64,000 nt of DNA from Microbacterium protaetiae. GTDB lineage: Bacteria > Actinomycetota > Actinomycetes > Actinomycetales > Microbacteriaceae. A program made the position numbers and the translations under genes. Of the stretch, positions 8,530 through 18,884 are shown one piece after another (the stretch's first letter is position 1; each line of letters starts with the position of its first letter). The stretch covers positions 3,726,484 through 3,790,483 of the forward strand of contig NZ_CP035494.1 in assembly GCF_004135285.1 (NCBI RefSeq), read 5' to 3'. The notes beneath the pieces were generated by a model. That model saw only the letters and a program-made list of their open reading frames with translations. It made no database searches and had not been told where the DNA came from.

Positions 8530-11500
8530 CTACCCCAGGCACTGGGGTCCCAGCAGTCCCTTCAGCTCTCCATAGAGATCGGCGCTGACGCGTACCGGAT
8601 GCGGCACCTCGAACACCTTCGCGACGCTGCCCCGGTGCAGCTTGAGCGTCACCTCGGTGTCGCCGTGATGGCGGTCGAGCATTTCGGCGAGCTCGGTGAC
8701 CAGGCGGTGGGTCGCGCGGTGCTCGGGCATCAGCAGGGTCAACGGGCCCGAGACATCCACCACTCCCAGATCGGGGGTGAAAGCCGACTGGGCATGCAGG
8801 TTGAGCCCGTCGTCGCGGCGTGACACCCGGCCGCGCACGACGAGGATCGAGTCGGCCTGCAGCATCGTCTGGAACTCGGTATATGTCTTTCCCATGAACA
8901 TCACGGTGACCTCGCCGTCGAAGTCTTCGACGGTGATCATGCCGTAGGGATTGCCGCTGGATTTGGCCACCCGGTGCTGCACGCTGGTGACAAGACCCGC
9001 GACGGTGACCTGATCGCCGTCGCGCACGTCTTCGTTCGAGAGCAGATCGTGGATGTTCGTCGATGCGTGCTTGGCCAGTGGGATCTCCAGCCCCGCCAGC
9101 GGATGGTCGCTCACGTACAGGCCGAGCATCTCGCGCTCGAACGCCAGCTTGTCTTTCTTGGTCCATTCGGGGCGGTCGGGCACCTTGGCCACCTGGGCGG
9201 GCTCGTCGTCGCCCCACAGCGAGTCGAAGTCGAACCCCACCTCGCCGTTGGCCTCGCGCCGCTTGTCGAGCACGGCCGCCTCGGTGGCATCCTCGTGGAT
9301 CTCCATCAGCGCGCGTCGCGTGTCGCCGAGCGTATCGAAGGCGCCCGCCTTGATGAGCGACTCGACGGTGCGCTTGTTCGCGACGTGTGTGGGAACGCGG
9401 CGCAGAAAGTCGTGGAACGACGCGTACGGGCCCTCGGCTCGCGCCTGCACGATGCCGTCGACCACGTTCGAGCCGACGTTGCGCACGGCTCCCAGGCCGA
9501 AGCGGATGTCCTCCCCCACGGCGGCGAAGTACTTGATCGACTCGGAGACGTCGGGCGGCAGCACCTGGATGCCCATGCGCCGGCACTCGTTGAGGTAGAG
9601 GGCGAGCTTGTCGCGCGAATCTCCGACGCTGGTCAGCAGCGCCGCCATGTACTCGGCGGGATAATGGGCCTTCAGATACGCGGTCCAGTACGAGACCAGA
9701 CCGTAAGCGGCCGAGTGCGCTTTGTTGAACGCGTAGTCGGAGAACGGCAGCAGGATGTCCCACAGCGCCTTGACCGCGCCCTCGCCGTACCCGCGGTCGA
9801 TCATCCCCTGATGGAAGCCCGCGTACTGCTTGTCGAGTTCGGACTTCTTCTTCTTTCCCATCGCGCGGCGCAGGATGTCTGCTTGGCCGAGCGAGAACCC
9901 GGCCACGCGCTGGGCGATCGCCATGACCTGTTCCTGGTAGATGATCAGGCCGTAGCTGGTCTCGAGGATGTCTTTGAGCGGCTCTTCGAGTTCGGGATGG
10001 ATCGGCGTGATCTCTTGCTGGCCGTTCTTGCGCAGCGCGTAGTTGATGTGCGAGTTCGCCCCCATCGGACCGGGGCGATACAGCGCGATGACGGCCGAGA
10101 TGTCCTCGAAGTTGTCGGGCTTCATCAATCGCAGCAGCGACCGCATCGGCCCACCGTCGAGCTGGAACACGCCCAGCGTGTCGCCGCGCGAGAGCAGCTC
10201 ATACGAGGGCTTGTCGTCGAGCGGCAGCTCTTCGAGCACGAGCGGATGGCCCCGGTTCGCCTCGATGTTGTCGAGCGCGTCATTGATGATGGTGAGGTTG
10301 CGCAACCCCAGAAAGTCCATCTTTATCAGGCCCAGCGTCTCGCACGACGGATAGTCGAACTGGGTGACGATCTGGCCGTCTTGCTCCCGCTTCATGATCG
10401 GGATGATGTCGGTCAGCGGGTGGCTCGACATGATGACACCGGCCGCGTGCACGCCCCACTGCCGCTTCAGGTTCTCCAGGCCCACCGCGGTGTCGAAGAC
10501 GGTCTTCGCCTCGGGATCGGTCTCGATGACGGTGCGGAACTCGGATGCCTCTTTGTAGCGCGGATGCTGCGGGTCGAACATGCCGCCCAGCGGCATGTCT
10601 TTGCCCATGACCGCCGGCGGCATGGCCTTGGTGAGCTTCTCGCCCATGCTGAACGGGAACCCGAGCACGCGGCCGGCGTCTTTGAGCGCCTGCTTGGCCT
10701 TGATGGTGCCGTAGGTGACGATCTGCGCGACCCGGTCGTCACCGTACTTCTCGGTGACGTACTGGATCACCTCGCCACGGCGGCGGTCGTCGAAGTCAAC
10801 GTCGAAGTCGGGCATCGAGACGCGGTCGGGGTTGAGGAAGCGCTCGAAGATCAGCCCGTGGTCGAGGGGGTCGAGGTCGGTGATCCGCATCGCGTACGCG
10901 GCCATCGATCCCGCACCCGAACCGCGGCCGGGGCCCACCCGGATGCCGTGGTCCTTGGCCCAGTTGATGAAGTCGGCGACGACGAGGAAGTAGCCGGGGA
11001 ACCCCATCTGCGCTATCACGCCGCATTCGTAGTCGGCCTGCGCGCGCACCTTGTCGGGGATGCCGTCGGGGTAACGGAAGTGCAGCCCCTTCTCGACCTC
11101 TTTGAGGAACCAGGTCTCTTCGGTCTCGCCGTCGGGCACCGGGTAGCGGGGCATGTAGTTCGCCCCGGTGTTGAAGGTGACGTCGCAGCGCTCGGCGATC
11201 AGCAGCGTGTTGTCGCACGCCTCGGGGTGATCGCGGAACATCTGCCGCATCTCGGCGGGAGATTTGATGTAGTAGCCGTCGCCGTCGAACTTGAACCGTT
11301 TGGGGTCGTCCAGCGTCGATCCGGACTGCACGCACAGCAGTGCCGCGTGACTGGTGGCGTCGTGCTGATGCGTGTAGTGCGAGTCGTTGGTGGCCAGGAG
11401 CGGAATCTTCAGGTCTTTCGCGATCTTGAGCAGATCGTCGATGATGCGCCGCTCGATCGACAGACCGTGGTCCATGATCTCGCAGAAGTAGTTGTCGCGA

Positions 11501-12048
11501 CCGAAGATGTCTTGGAATTCGGCCGCCGCCGCTCGCGCCGCTTCGTACTGCCCCAGCCGCAGTCGGGTCTGGATCTCGCCCGACGGACAGCCCGTGGTCG
11601 CGATCAGCCCCTGGTGATAGGTCTGCAGGATCTCGCGATCCATCCGCGACTTGAAGTAGTAGCCCTCCAGGCTCGCCAGGCTCGAGAGCCGGAACAGGTT
11701 GTGCATGCCCTCGGTGGTCTCGCTGAGCAGCGTCATGTGCGTGTAGGCACCGGAACCCGACACATCGTCGTCGTTCTGCTCGGGTGTTCCCCACCGCACC
11801 CGGGATTTGTCGGAGCGGTGCGTGCCCGGCGTCACATACGCCTCGATGCCGATGATCGGCTTGATGCCGGCGGCGCCCGCTGCCTTGGCGAACTCGAATG
11901 CCGCGAAGGTGTTGCCATGGTCGGTGACGGCTATCGCCGGCATCTGAAGCCGCGACGCCTCGGCGACCATGTCGCCGATGCGCGCTGCACCGTCGAGCAT
12001 CGAGTACTCGCTGTGCACGTGCAGGTGAACGAAGGAGTCGGATGCCAC
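8530..12048 (-). CDS. dnaE: DNA polymerase III alpha subunit (DnaE1)
   Basis: 1172-residue replicative polymerase. An N-terminal PHP domain (HLHVHSEYSMLDG, residues 8-20) is followed by the palm with catalytic PDFDVDFDD (about 413-421), fingers, beta-clamp-binding and OB-fold regions (VTVAGLVTSVQHRV near the C-terminus). Full length for the DnaE1 type. GTG start, leaderless: TAGACT ends 6 nt upstream. Confidence 0.98.
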   Translation of the reverse strand: MASDSFVHLHVHSEYSMLDGAARIGDMVAEASRLQMPAIAVTDHGNTFAAFEFAKAAGAAGIKPIIGIEAYVTPGTHRSDKSRVRWGTPEQNDDDVSGSGAYTHMTLLSETTEGMHNLFRLSSLASLEGYYFKSRMDREILQTYHQGLIATTGCPSGEIQTRLRLGQYEAARAAAAEFQDIFGRDNYFCEIMDHGLSIERRIIDDLLKIAKDLKIPLLATNDSHYTHQHDATSHAALLCVQSGSTLDDPKRFKFDGDGYYIKSPAEMRQMFRDHPEACDNTLLIAERCDVTFNTGANYMPRYPVPDGETEETWFLKEVEKGLHFRYPDGIPDKVRAQADYECGVIAQMGFPGYFLVVADFINWAKDHGIRVGPGRGSGAGSMAAYAMRITDLDPLDHGLIFERFLNPDRVSMPDFDVDFDDRRRGEVIQYVTEKYGDDRVAQIVTYGTIKAKQALKDAGRVLGFPFSMGEKLTKAMPPAVMGKDMPLGGMFDPQHPRYKEASEFRTVIETDPEAKTVFDTAVGLENLKRQWGVHAAGVIMSSHPLTDIIPIMKREQDGQIVTQFDYPSCETLGLIKMDFLGLRNLTIINDALDNIEANRGHPLVLEELPLDDKPSYELLSRGDTLGVFQLDGGPMRSLLRLMKPDNFEDISAVIALYRPGPMGANSHINYALRKNGQQEITPIHPELEEPLKDILETSYGLIIYQEQVMAIAQRVAGFSLGQADILRRAMGKKKKSELDKQYAGFHQGMIDRGYGEGAVKALWDILLPFSDYAFNKAHSAAYGLVSYWTAYLKAHYPAEYMAALLTSVGDSRDKLALYLNECRRMGIQVLPPDVSESIKYFAAVGEDIRFGLGAVRNVGSNVVDGIVQARAEGPYASFHDFLRRVPTHVANKRTVESLIKAGAFDTLGDTRRALMEIHEDATEAAVLDKRREANGEVGFDFDSLWGDDEPAQVAKVPDRPEWTKKDKLAFEREMLGLYVSDHPLAGLEIPLAKHASTNIHDLLSNEDVRDGDQVTVAGLVTSVQHRVAKSSGNPYGMITVEDFDGEVTVMFMGKTYTEFQTMLQADSILVVRGRVSRRDDGLNLHAQSAFTPDLGVVDVSGPLTLLMPEHRATHRLVTELAEMLDRHHGDTEVTLKLHRGSVAKVFEVPHPVRVSADLYGELKGLLGPQCLG

Positions 12049-12054
12049 GTCTCG

Positions 12055-12060
12055 AGTCTA
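12055..12060 (-). promoter_or_regulatory. -10 box of dnaE (leaderless)
   Basis: TAGACT on the minus strand, with 6 nt (CGAGAC) to the dnaE GTG. It is in the 29-bp gap behind the broken acyl-CoA synthetase gene. Confidence 0.65.
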
Positions 12061-12077
12061 CGTTCGGGGTCGGACTC

Positions 12078-13777
12078 TCACGTCGTGCGCCGACGGGCCA
12101 GTTCTTCGCGTACCTCGCGACGGATGACCTTGCCCACCAGCGACCGGGGCAATGCGTCGAGCTGTACGAACGACCGCGGCACCTTGTAGCCGGCCAGGTG
12201 CACGCGGCTGTGTGCGCGCAGGCTCTCCGGATCGAACACCGCTCCTTCGCGCAGGACGACCGCGGCATTCACCGCCTCTCCCCCGTCGGGGCGGGCAAGG
12301 CCCACGACCGCCGCTTCGACCACGTCGGGATGCAGCAGGAGTGCGTTCTCGACTTCGCTCGGGCTGATGTTGAATCCGCCGGTGATGATGAGCTCTTTGA
12401 TCCGGTCGACGACCGTGACGAAGCCGTCGGCGTCGGCGGTCACGATGTCGCCCGTGCGCAGCCAGCCGCCCTCCAGCAGCGTGCGCGCGGTCTCGTCGGG
12501 CAGGTTCCAGTACCCCTGGAACACCTGCGGGCCGCGCACGAGCAGCTCGCCGGGTTCGCCCAGCGGGCGGTCGGTGCTCGGATCTTCGGGATCGACCACC
12601 CGGATCTCGGTGCTCGGGAAGGGCACGCCCACCGTGCCGGTGCGGCGCCGCGGACCCATCGGGTTGCCCAGCGCGATCGGCGAGCACTCGGTCATGCCGT
12701 ATCCCTCCACCAACACGCCGCCGGTCGCCTTCTCCCAGCGCCGCACTGTCGCCTCGGGCAGCGCCATCGCGCCCGAGATGGCGTTGCGCAGGCTCGTCAG
12801 CGCGATCCCCGCGCGGCTGGTCGCGCGCGCCAGGGCGTCGTAGATCGGCGGGACGGCGGGCAGGAAGGTGGGCGGGGTGCGCCGAATGGCATCGAGCGTC
12901 ATCGTCACCTCGAAGGTCGGAAACAGCACGATGCGCGCGCCGATCGAGATCGCCGTGGTCAGGCACAGCGTCAGGCCGTAGGCGTGGAACAGCGGCAGCA
13001 CGGCATAGAACACCTCGCCGCCGGGCACCAGATCGGGCACCCAGGCGACGGACTGGGCCGCATTGGAGCGCAGGTTGCGGTGGGTCAGGACGGCGGCCTT
13101 GGGCAGCCCCGTCGTACCGCTGGTGAACTGCAGCACGGCGATGTCATCGAGCTCGGGTCGCGCGAGGCGCGACCGGATGCGCCGCGACTGTGCGACGCGC
13201 GGCCACGTGATGACGCTCTTCGCCGTCGGGCGAACCGTCAGCGACGCGCGGGTCGCGCGCGCCTTGGGAACCGGCAGACGCAGCATCGTGCGCAGGCGCC
13301 ACGGCATCGCCTCGGGCATTGTCACGGCGACGATGTGGGCGGGGCGGATGTCGGACGGAAAATCCGCGACGGTGTCGGCAACGGCATCCCACACGATGGC
13401 GACCTTCGCGTGATGCACCTCGAACAGGTGACGCAGCTCCGGGCCGTGTACCGCGGATTGTGCTCGACGACGATGGCGCCCAGCCGCTGCGCCGCATAGA
13501 ACGCGACGATGTGCTGCGGGCAGTTCGGAAGGATCAGTGCGACGCGGTCGCCTGAGGCCACGCCGAGCCGGCGCAGACCTTCCGCCGCACGCTGGACCTG
13601 CTCGCCGAGGTGGGCGTATGTCGTGGTGGCACCGAAGAACTCGAGTGCAACGCGCTGGGGAAACCGCGCCACCGCGTCGTCGAGCATGTCGATCAGCGTC
13701 TGGTTCACCGGTTCGATCTCGGCGGGCACACCCTCGGCGTACGAGGTCAGCCAGGGGCGCGAGGCGAGGGCGTTCAT
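12078..13777 (-). pseudogene. Long-chain acyl-CoA synthetase, frameshifted
   Basis: AMP-forming acyl-CoA ligase that would activate fatty acids. The 5' part (start ATG 13777, MNALASRPWLTSY) reads to NPRYTA and then leaves the family sequence. The next frame resumes with VHHAKVAIVWDAV, FTSGTTGLPKAAVLTHRN, GYGMTECSPIA and LRTGDIV to TAG at 12078. Restoring one base near 13440 (CCCGGAG to CCCGGGAG) gives a continuous TARELRHLFEV. Everything else is intact. It is either a recent inactivating deletion or a base-calling error. Confidence 0.88.
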
Positions 13778-13783
13778 CTCTTC

Positions 13784-13789
13784 AGCGTA
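13784..13789 (-). promoter_or_regulatory. -10 box of the acyl-CoA synthetase (leaderless)
   Basis: TACGCT on the minus strand, 6 nt before the ATG at 13777. It supports that start over the upstream in-frame one at 13816. Confidence 0.5.
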
Positions 13790-13837
13790 GGTCGCGCGGT
13801 GTACCGCTGGGCGCATGTCTTGCGCCCGCGGGGTGCC

Positions 13838-14758
13838 TCACTCGGCGCGGAGGATCTCCAGCGCGTGTGCGAAGTCGGCGGGGTACGGTGACGCGAACGA
13901 CACCCGCTCCCCCGTACCGGGATGTTCGAACGCGAGGCGGTGCGCATGCAGCCACTGTCGAGTCAGCCCGAGCCGCGCCGACAGCGTGGGGTCGGCGCCG
14001 TAGAGCGGATCGCCGACGCAGGGATGCCGGTGCGCGGCCATATGCACGCGGATCTGGTGAGTGCGCCCGGTCTCAAGATGGATCTCGAGCAGGGATGCCC
14101 CGCGGAAGGCCTCGATCGTCTCGTAATGCGTGATCGAGTCCTTGCCGTCGGGCGTGACGGCGAACTTCCACGGGTGCGTGCGGTGTCGCCCGATCGGAGC
14201 GTCGATGGTTCCCGCCAACGGGTCGGGATGGCCCTGCACCACCGCGTGGTAGATCTTCTCGACCGTGCGCTCTTTGAAGGCACGTTTGAGTGCCACATAG
14301 GCCCGTTCACTGGATGCCACCACCATCAGTCCGCTGGTTCCGGCATCCAATCGGTGCACGATCCCCTGCCGCTCAGCCGGGCCGCTCGTCGCGATCCGGA
14401 AGCCCGCCGCCGCGAGGGCTCCCAGCACTGTCGGCCCCTCCCAGCCCAGCGAAGGGTGGGCGGCGACCCCGGCGGGCTTGTCGACCACGACGATGTCATC
14501 GTCGCTGTAGACGACGCCGAGGTCGGGAACAGCCAGCGGCACCACCTGCGGTTCGCTCTTGGGCGTCCATGAGACCTCGAGCCACGCGCCCGCGTGCAGG
14601 CGGTCGGACTTGGCCAACACCCGACCGTCGGCGCTCACGCCGCCGGCATCGGCCACGTCGGCGGCGAAGGTGCGCGAGAATCCGAGCATCTTGGCCAGCG
14701 CGGCATCCACACGGGTGCCGTCCAGGCCGTCGGGGACCGGCAGGGTGCGCGACTCCAC
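13838..14758 (-). CDS. RluA/RluD-family 23S rRNA pseudouridine synthase
   Basis: 306-residue enzyme that isomerises uridine to pseudouridine in large-subunit rRNA. An N-terminal S4 RNA-binding domain ([20 protein letters not shown]) precedes the synthase domain with the catalytic HRLDAGTSG (Asp138) and a C-terminal [14 protein letters not shown] start one base after the lspA stop, so it is coupled to lspA, the common actinobacterial and firmicute order. RluD type is likely but target uridines are not provable here. Confidence 0.93.
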   Translation of the reverse strand: MESRTLPVPDGLDGTRVDAALAKMLGFSRTFAADVADAGGVSADGRVLAKSDRLHAGAWLEVSWTPKSEPQVVPLAVPDLGVVYSDDDIVVVDKPAGVAAHPSLGWEGPTVLGALAAAGFRIATSGPAERQGIVHRLDAGTSGLMVVASSERAYVALKRAFKERTVEKIYHAVVQGHPDPLAGTIDAPIGRHRTHPWKFAVTPDGKDSITHYETIEAFRGASLLEIHLETGRTHQIRVHMAAHRHPCVGDPLYGADPTLSARLGLTRQWLHAHRLAFEHPGTGERVSFASPYPADFAHALEILRAE

Positions 14759-14759
14759 G

Positions 14760-15305
14760 TCAGTCCTCGATCGTGGCGTCACCCGTCGCACGCTTCTCGC
14801 GTGTGCCGTCCAGGCGCAGGCCGATCAAGACGAGGATGGCGACGCCGACCATCATGGTCGTGATGAACATGTCGGCGACGTTGTAGGTCGCCGGCATCAT
14901 CCACGGGGTGTTGATGAAGTCGACCACGTGCCCGACTGCGAAACCCGGCTCACGGATGAGCCGGTCGGTGAGGTTGCCGAGCACTCCGCCCAGCAGCAGG
15001 CCCAGGATGATCGCCCAGGCCCGCGAGCGCACCCGCGTGCCGACGAGCCAGATGATCACGAGGGCGACGACCGCGAGGGCGATGGTGAAAAGCCAGGTGA
15101 CGTGCTCGCCGAGCGAGAATGCCGCCCCGGCATTGGTGATGCGGAAGAAGATGAGGACATTGCCGATGACATGCACCGGCTGTTCCAGCGGAAGATGCTG
15201 CAGGGCGAGGTACTTGGTGAACTGGTCGACGGCCAGCACCAGCGTTGCGAGGATCACAACGAGGGTGCCGGCCGTCGCCGTACGCAGGGGGGCGCGACCG
15301 CTCAA
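14760..15305 (-). CDS. lspA: Lipoprotein signal peptidase (signal peptidase II)
   Basis: 181-residue membrane protease that removes the signal peptide of lipidated prolipoproteins (for example CtaC here). Four membrane helices; the two catalytic aspartates are Asp114 ([11 protein letters not shown]) and Asp145 ([10 protein letters not shown]). The C-terminal tail is charged. Between divIVA (21-bp gap) and rluD (1-bp gap) on the same strand. Confidence 0.96.
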   Translation of the reverse strand: MSGRAPLRTATAGTLVVILATLVLAVDQFTKYLALQHLPLEQPVHVIGNVLIFFRITNAGAAFSLGEHVTWLFTIALAVVALVIIWLVGTRVRSRAWAIILGLLLGGVLGNLTDRLIREPGFAVGHVVDFINTPWMMPATYNVADMFITTMMVGVAILVLIGLRLDGTREKRATGDATIED

Positions 15306-15326
15306 GAGCGTGGGCCGGGGCCCGGA

Positions 15327-15920
15327 CTACAGTCCGGCCGAGACCGGCGTCGCACCTGAGCTGGTGCCGGTGGTCTCGAGATCGCGGAGCTTGCCCTCGA
15401 TGTAGCTGCGCAGCTGCGAGCGGTAGTCGCTCTCGAACTTCTCCAGCTCGGCGATGCGACCCTCGAGGGTGGTGCGCTCCTTGTCGAGGCGGGCGATCTC
15501 GTCGCGGCCGCGAGCCTCGGCCTCAGAGATGATCGAGGCGGCCTGGGCACGGGCATCGGCGATCAGCTGGTCGTGCTGCGCCTTGCCCTCGGCGACGTGC
15601 TCGTCGTGCAGGCGCTGGGCCAGCTCGATGATGCCCGCGCTCTGCGCGGCGCCGTCGGTGGCGGCCGGTGCGGCGGCCACGGGAGCCGCGGCCACGGGCG
15701 CGGGCTGCGGCTCGGCAGCCGGCTGCGGCGCCGGCGACGCGGCCTCGCCCGACTCATACGCGGCGAGCTTGGCCTTCAGTTCCTCGTTCTCGGCCAGGGC
15801 CTTGCGCCACTCGACCACGATCTCATCGAGGAAGTCATCGACCTCATCGGGATCGAAGCCCTCCTTGAACCGGACGTGCTGGAACTGCTTGGTGACGACG
15901 TCATCCGGAGTCAGTGGCAT
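15327..15920 (-). CDS. divIVA: DivIVA/Wag31 polar growth coiled-coil protein
   Basis: 197-residue cytoskeletal protein that marks poles and septa by binding curved membrane and directs polar wall growth in actinobacteria. The conserved N-terminal domain begins MPLTPDDVVTKQFQHVRFKEGFDPDEVDDFLDEI. An Ala/Pro-rich linker (about 70-115) follows, then a long coiled coil (about 125-185). GAGGAAG precedes the ATG. A 124-bp gap to yggT leaves room for its own promoter. Confidence 0.96.
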   Translation of the reverse strand: MPLTPDDVVTKQFQHVRFKEGFDPDEVDDFLDEIVVEWRKALAENEELKAKLAAYESGEAASPAPQPAAEPQPAPVAAAPVAAAPAATDGAAQSAGIIELAQRLHDEHVAEGKAQHDQLIADARAQAASIISEAEARGRDEIARLDKERTTLEGRIAELEKFESDYRSQLRSYIEGKLRDLETTGTSSGATPVSAGL

Positions 15921-16044
15921 TTCTTCCTCTTTCGGGCTCGTTCTTCTGCAAAGTATCTTGCGTGGCCGATGCCAGGGCGCCGACCTCGCGGTCGGTCACT
16001 TCAGGCAAGCATAGTCGCCGGGCCACCCCGACGCGAAGGCTCGG

Positions 16045-16347
16045 TCATAGGACGGAAAGGGCTCCCGTGATCGACATCAGCACGAAGCACACAAGGATCA
16101 CGATGGTGAAGGAGAGGTCGATCGACACCGCTCCGATGCGCACCGGGCGCACGAACCGACGGAGGAGTCGCAGCGGCGGATCGGTCAGGGTGTAGACGAT
16201 CTCGGCGAACACGAGTCCGGCGCCTTTCGGACGCCATCCCCGGTTCACGATCGGGATGATGTCGAGGATCATCCGTGCGAACAGCACGAGGACATACAGC
16301 AGCAGCAGGGTGTTGACGATCGCTGCGATCAGTCCGACTATTCCCAC
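16045..16347 (-). CDS. YggT-family membrane protein
   Basis: 100-residue integral membrane protein with two hydrophobic segments (IVNTLLLLYVLVLFARMILDII and IDLSFTIVILVCFVLMSI) flanking the family signature DPPLRLLRRFVRPVRIG. YggT proteins sit next to sepF in many Gram-positives and are implicated in division or osmotic tolerance; the mechanism is not known. Five-base gap after sepF. Confidence 0.92.
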   Translation of the reverse strand: MGIVGLIAAIVNTLLLLYVLVLFARMILDIIPIVNRGWRPKGAGLVFAEIVYTLTDPPLRLLRRFVRPVRIGAVSIDLSFTIVILVCFVLMSITGALSVL

Positions 16348-16352
16348 GTCTG

Positions 16353-16829
16353 TTACGACTGCGCGAAGGGCGTGACCTCGGGGTCTGCCTGCGCGACGGT
16401 GCCGTCACCCGAGAGCGCGACGTTCTCGGGCGAGAGCAGGAACACCTTGCTGGTGACCCGCTCGATGCGACCGTACAGCCCCAGCGACAGACCGCTCGCG
16501 AAGTCGACGAGACGGCGTGCATCGGCGTCGCTCATCTGCGAGAGGTTGATGATCACCGGGATGCCCTCGCGGAAGTTCTCGGCGATCAGCTGCGCATCGC
16601 GGTACTGCTTCGGGTGCACCGTGAGAATCTCGGTGACCGTGCTCGGCGCGGGCTGGCGCACCACGGCGGGCCGGTGGATGGGGGTCACCGGAGCGGCCTT
16701 CTCGACGCTCTTCACGGTGCTCTTCGCGGTGCCGCGAGCGGCAGGCTGCGGCGCTTGCTCCTCTTCGTACACCTCTTCCTCATCGGCAAGACCCAGGTAC
16801 ACCATGGTCTTCTTGAGCGGGTTCGACAT
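16353..16829 (-). CDS. sepF: Cell division protein SepF
   Basis: 158-residue cytoplasmic protein that anchors FtsZ filaments to the membrane; in actinobacteria it takes the role of FtsA, absent here. N-terminal amphipathic start [19 protein letters not shown], acidic linker, then the dimerisation/FtsZ-binding core ([29 protein letters not shown] split across about 75-105). ATG at 16829 is chosen because GGAGG precedes it. Confidence 0.95.
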   Translation of the reverse strand: MSNPLKKTMVYLGLADEEEVYEEEQAPQPAARGTAKSTVKSVEKAAPVTPIHRPAVVRQPAPSTVTEILTVHPKQYRDAQLIAENFREGIPVIINLSQMSDADARRLVDFASGLSLGLYGRIERVTSKVFLLSPENVALSGDGTVAQADPEVTPFAQS

Positions 16830-16860
16830 CGCATCCTCCGTTTGCTCGTCTGTATCGAGG

Positions 16861-17541
16861 CTAAATGTGTGGGGGCCGCTCGCCCGTGATTGCCGACCCG
16901 ATCCGCAGGTGTGTCGCACCTGCGGCGACCGCCTCGACGAAGTCGGCGGTCATGCCCGCTGAGATCCAGTCGGCGTCGGGCACCACGGTGCGCAGCCGCT
17001 GCGCGTAGCCGGCGAGTCTTTCGAACGCGGGTGCGGCGGGCTCGTCGAGCGGCGCGACCGCCATGACTCCGCGTATCCGCAGGGTGCGGCATCCGGTCAC
17101 GACGTGCTCGGCAAGAGCTTCGATATCGCGCGGCGCGACACCTCCGCGGGCGGGATCGTCGGTCAGGTTCACCTGCAGCAGCACGTCGAGCTCACCCTCG
17201 CCGGCGTGATCGAGAGCGTCGGCAAGGCGGGCGCGGTCGACGGAGTGAACGGCGGATGCCGCAGCCCGGATCGCCCGCGCCTTCTTTGTCTGCGCCTGGC
17301 CGATGAAGTGCCAGCGCAACCCGGCGAGATCGCCGAGCTCGGCGGCCTTCGCCGTCAACTCCTGCTGCCGGTTCTCTCCCACGTCGCGAACTCCGAGACG
17401 GTAGAGCTCGGCGACGAGGGAGGCCGGATGGAATTTCGTGACGACGATTCGGGTGATCTGGGCCGGATCGCGCCCCGCCGCGCGCGCGGCATCGGCGATG
17501 CGCGCGTCGACGGTGGCGAGGCGGGCGGCGAGATCGTCCAC
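16861..17541 (-). CDS. YggS/PLPBP family pyridoxal-phosphate homeostasis protein
   Basis: 226-residue PLP-binding TIM-barrel protein of the alanine-racemase fold, without known catalysis. The PLP lysine is in IVVTKFHP (Lys36); the phosphate-binding motif MSADF appears as [26 protein letters not shown] is typical. GTG start directly abuts the ftsZ stop, so it is the second gene of the ftsZ transcript. Confidence 0.94.
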   Translation of the reverse strand: MDDLAARLATVDARIADAARAAGRDPAQITRIVVTKFHPASLVAELYRLGVRDVGENRQQELTAKAAELGDLAGLRWHFIGQAQTKKARAIRAAASAVHSVDRARLADALDHAGEGELDVLLQVNLTDDPARGGVAPRDIEALAEHVVTGCRTLRIRGVMAVAPLDEPAAPAFERLAGYAQRLRTVVPDADWISAGMTADFVEAVAAGATHLRIGSAITGERPPHI

Positions 17542-18696
17542 TTACTTCAGGAAGTCGGGGATGTCGAGATCGTCATCGCCGAACGCCGAGTCGTAGCCCG
17601 AATCGGCCACGACCGACACCGGCTCGGGGGCCTTCGTCGGAGCGGGCTCGGACTCTTCGCCGGCACGGGCCGCCTCATCGGCGGGCGTGTCGGGAAGCGC
17701 GGGAGCCACCGGTCGCTGGGCGAGAATCGGCTCGATGCGCGTCTGCGGTTCGCCCCCGTCGAACCCGGCGGCGATGACGGTGACGCGCACTTCGTCGCCC
17801 AGGGTGTCGTCGATGACCGTGCCGAAAATGATGTTCGCCTCGGGGTGTGCGGCTTCTTTCACCAGTTGCGCAGCATCGTTGATCTCGAAGATGCCGAGGT
17901 TCGACCCGCCCTGGATCGACAGCAGCACCCCATGGGCGCCCTCGATCGAGGCCTCCAGCAGAGGCGATTCGACGGCCAGCTCGGCAGCCTTGATGGCCCG
18001 GTCGGCGCCGCGGGCCGAGCCGATGCCCATGAGCGCCGAACCCGCGCCCTGCATGACCGACTTCACATCGGCGAAGTCGAGGTTGATCAGCCCAGGCGTG
18101 GTGATCAGATCGGTGATGCCCTGCACACCGGCCAGGAGCACCTGGTCGGCAGTGGCGAAGGCCTCGATCATCGAGATGCCGCGGTCGCTGATCTCCAGCA
18201 GCCGGTCGTTGGGCACGACGATGAGGGTGTCGACCTCTTCTTTCAGGCGCCCCACCCCGACCTCGGCCTGACTCTGCCGACGCCGGCCTTCGAACGAGAA
18301 CGGCTTGGTGACCACACCGATGGTCAACGCGCCGATCGACTTCGCGATCTTGGCGACCACCGGGGCACCGCCGGTGCCCGTTCCGCCGCCCTCGCCCGCG
18401 GTCACAAAGACCATGTCGGCGCCCGCGAGCGCCTCTTCGATCTCTTCCGCGTGGTCCTCAGCCGCACGACGGCCCACTTCGGGATCGGCGCCCGCGCCGA
18501 GCCCGCGGGTGAGCTCGCGTCCGACATCGAGTTTGACGTCGGCGTCGCTCATCAACAGCGCCTGCGCATCGGTGTTGATGGCGATGAACTCCACACCGCG
18601 CAGACCGAGTTCGATCATGCGATTGACAGCGTTCACGCCGCCGCCACCGACCCCGACCACCTTGATCACTGCGAGGTAGTTCTGGTTCTGGCTCAT
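17542..18696 (-). CDS. ftsZ: Cell division GTPase FtsZ
   Basis: 384-residue tubulin homologue that forms the cytokinetic ring. The GTP-binding loop [15 protein letters not shown], the T7 loop region [12 protein letters not shown] and the C-terminal partner-binding peptide [11 protein letters not shown] are all visible. ATG at 18696 is chosen for the GGAGG six bases upstream. A 188-bp leader rich in small dyads separates it from ftsQ, giving it an independent promoter region. Confidence 0.98.
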   Translation of the reverse strand: MSQNQNYLAVIKVVGVGGGGVNAVNRMIELGLRGVEFIAINTDAQALLMSDADVKLDVGRELTRGLGAGADPEVGRRAAEDHAEEIEEALAGADMVFVTAGEGGGTGTGGAPVVAKIAKSIGALTIGVVTKPFSFEGRRRQSQAEVGVGRLKEEVDTLIVVPNDRLLEISDRGISMIEAFATADQVLLAGVQGITDLITTPGLINLDFADVKSVMQGAGSALMGIGSARGADRAIKAAELAVESPLLEASIEGAHGVLLSIQGGSNLGIFEINDAAQLVKEAAHPEANIIFGTVIDDTLGDEVRVTVIAAGFDGGEPQTRIEPILAQRPVAPALPDTPADEAARAGEESEPAPTKAPEPVSVVADSGYDSAFGDDDLDIPDFLK

Positions 18697-18728
18697 GCCG
18701 GCCTCCGTCTCGTCCCGAACCAAGCTTG

Positions 18729-18779
18729 TAAACCTTCAACCTCATCTAGAGGTTTAAAGAATTGCCCGGTATGCAATTC
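18729..18779. promoter_or_regulatory. Two dyads in the ftsZ leader
   Basis: First dyad TAAACCT (18729-18735) / AGGTTTA (18750-18756); second dyad GAATTGC (18759-18765) / GCAATTC (18773-18779), both perfect and AT-rich compared with the surroundings. They lie 33-83 bp upstream of the ftsZ ATG, where promoter and regulator contacts are expected. An FtsR-like regulator is encoded at 51161-51850; binding is only an inference. Confidence 0.5.
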
Positions 18780-18839
18780 CTTTGTCTGAAGGTAAGCGGC
18801 GCCGCCCCGGAATCGCGGCGCATACGGGCGTGTCGGTCA

Positions 18840-18855
18840 AATTAGCCGACTAATT
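18840..18855 (-). terminator. Weak hairpin after ftsQ
   Basis: AATTAG (18840-18845) / CTAATT (18850-18855) with a 4-nt loop, 30 bp beyond the ftsQ stop and followed on the minus strand by a short TTTGA. It may partly uncouple ftsQ from ftsZ. Stem is short and the T-run poor. Confidence 0.25.
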
Positions 18856-18884
18856 GGTCGACATCGGCCAGGACAGTCCGGTCG

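Noticed and set aside
8974..12189. A 1071-codon open frame antisense to dnaE
   Set aside because: It mirrors dnaE on the other strand, has no recognisable motif and biased composition; high-GC codon use on one strand keeps the antisense frame open.
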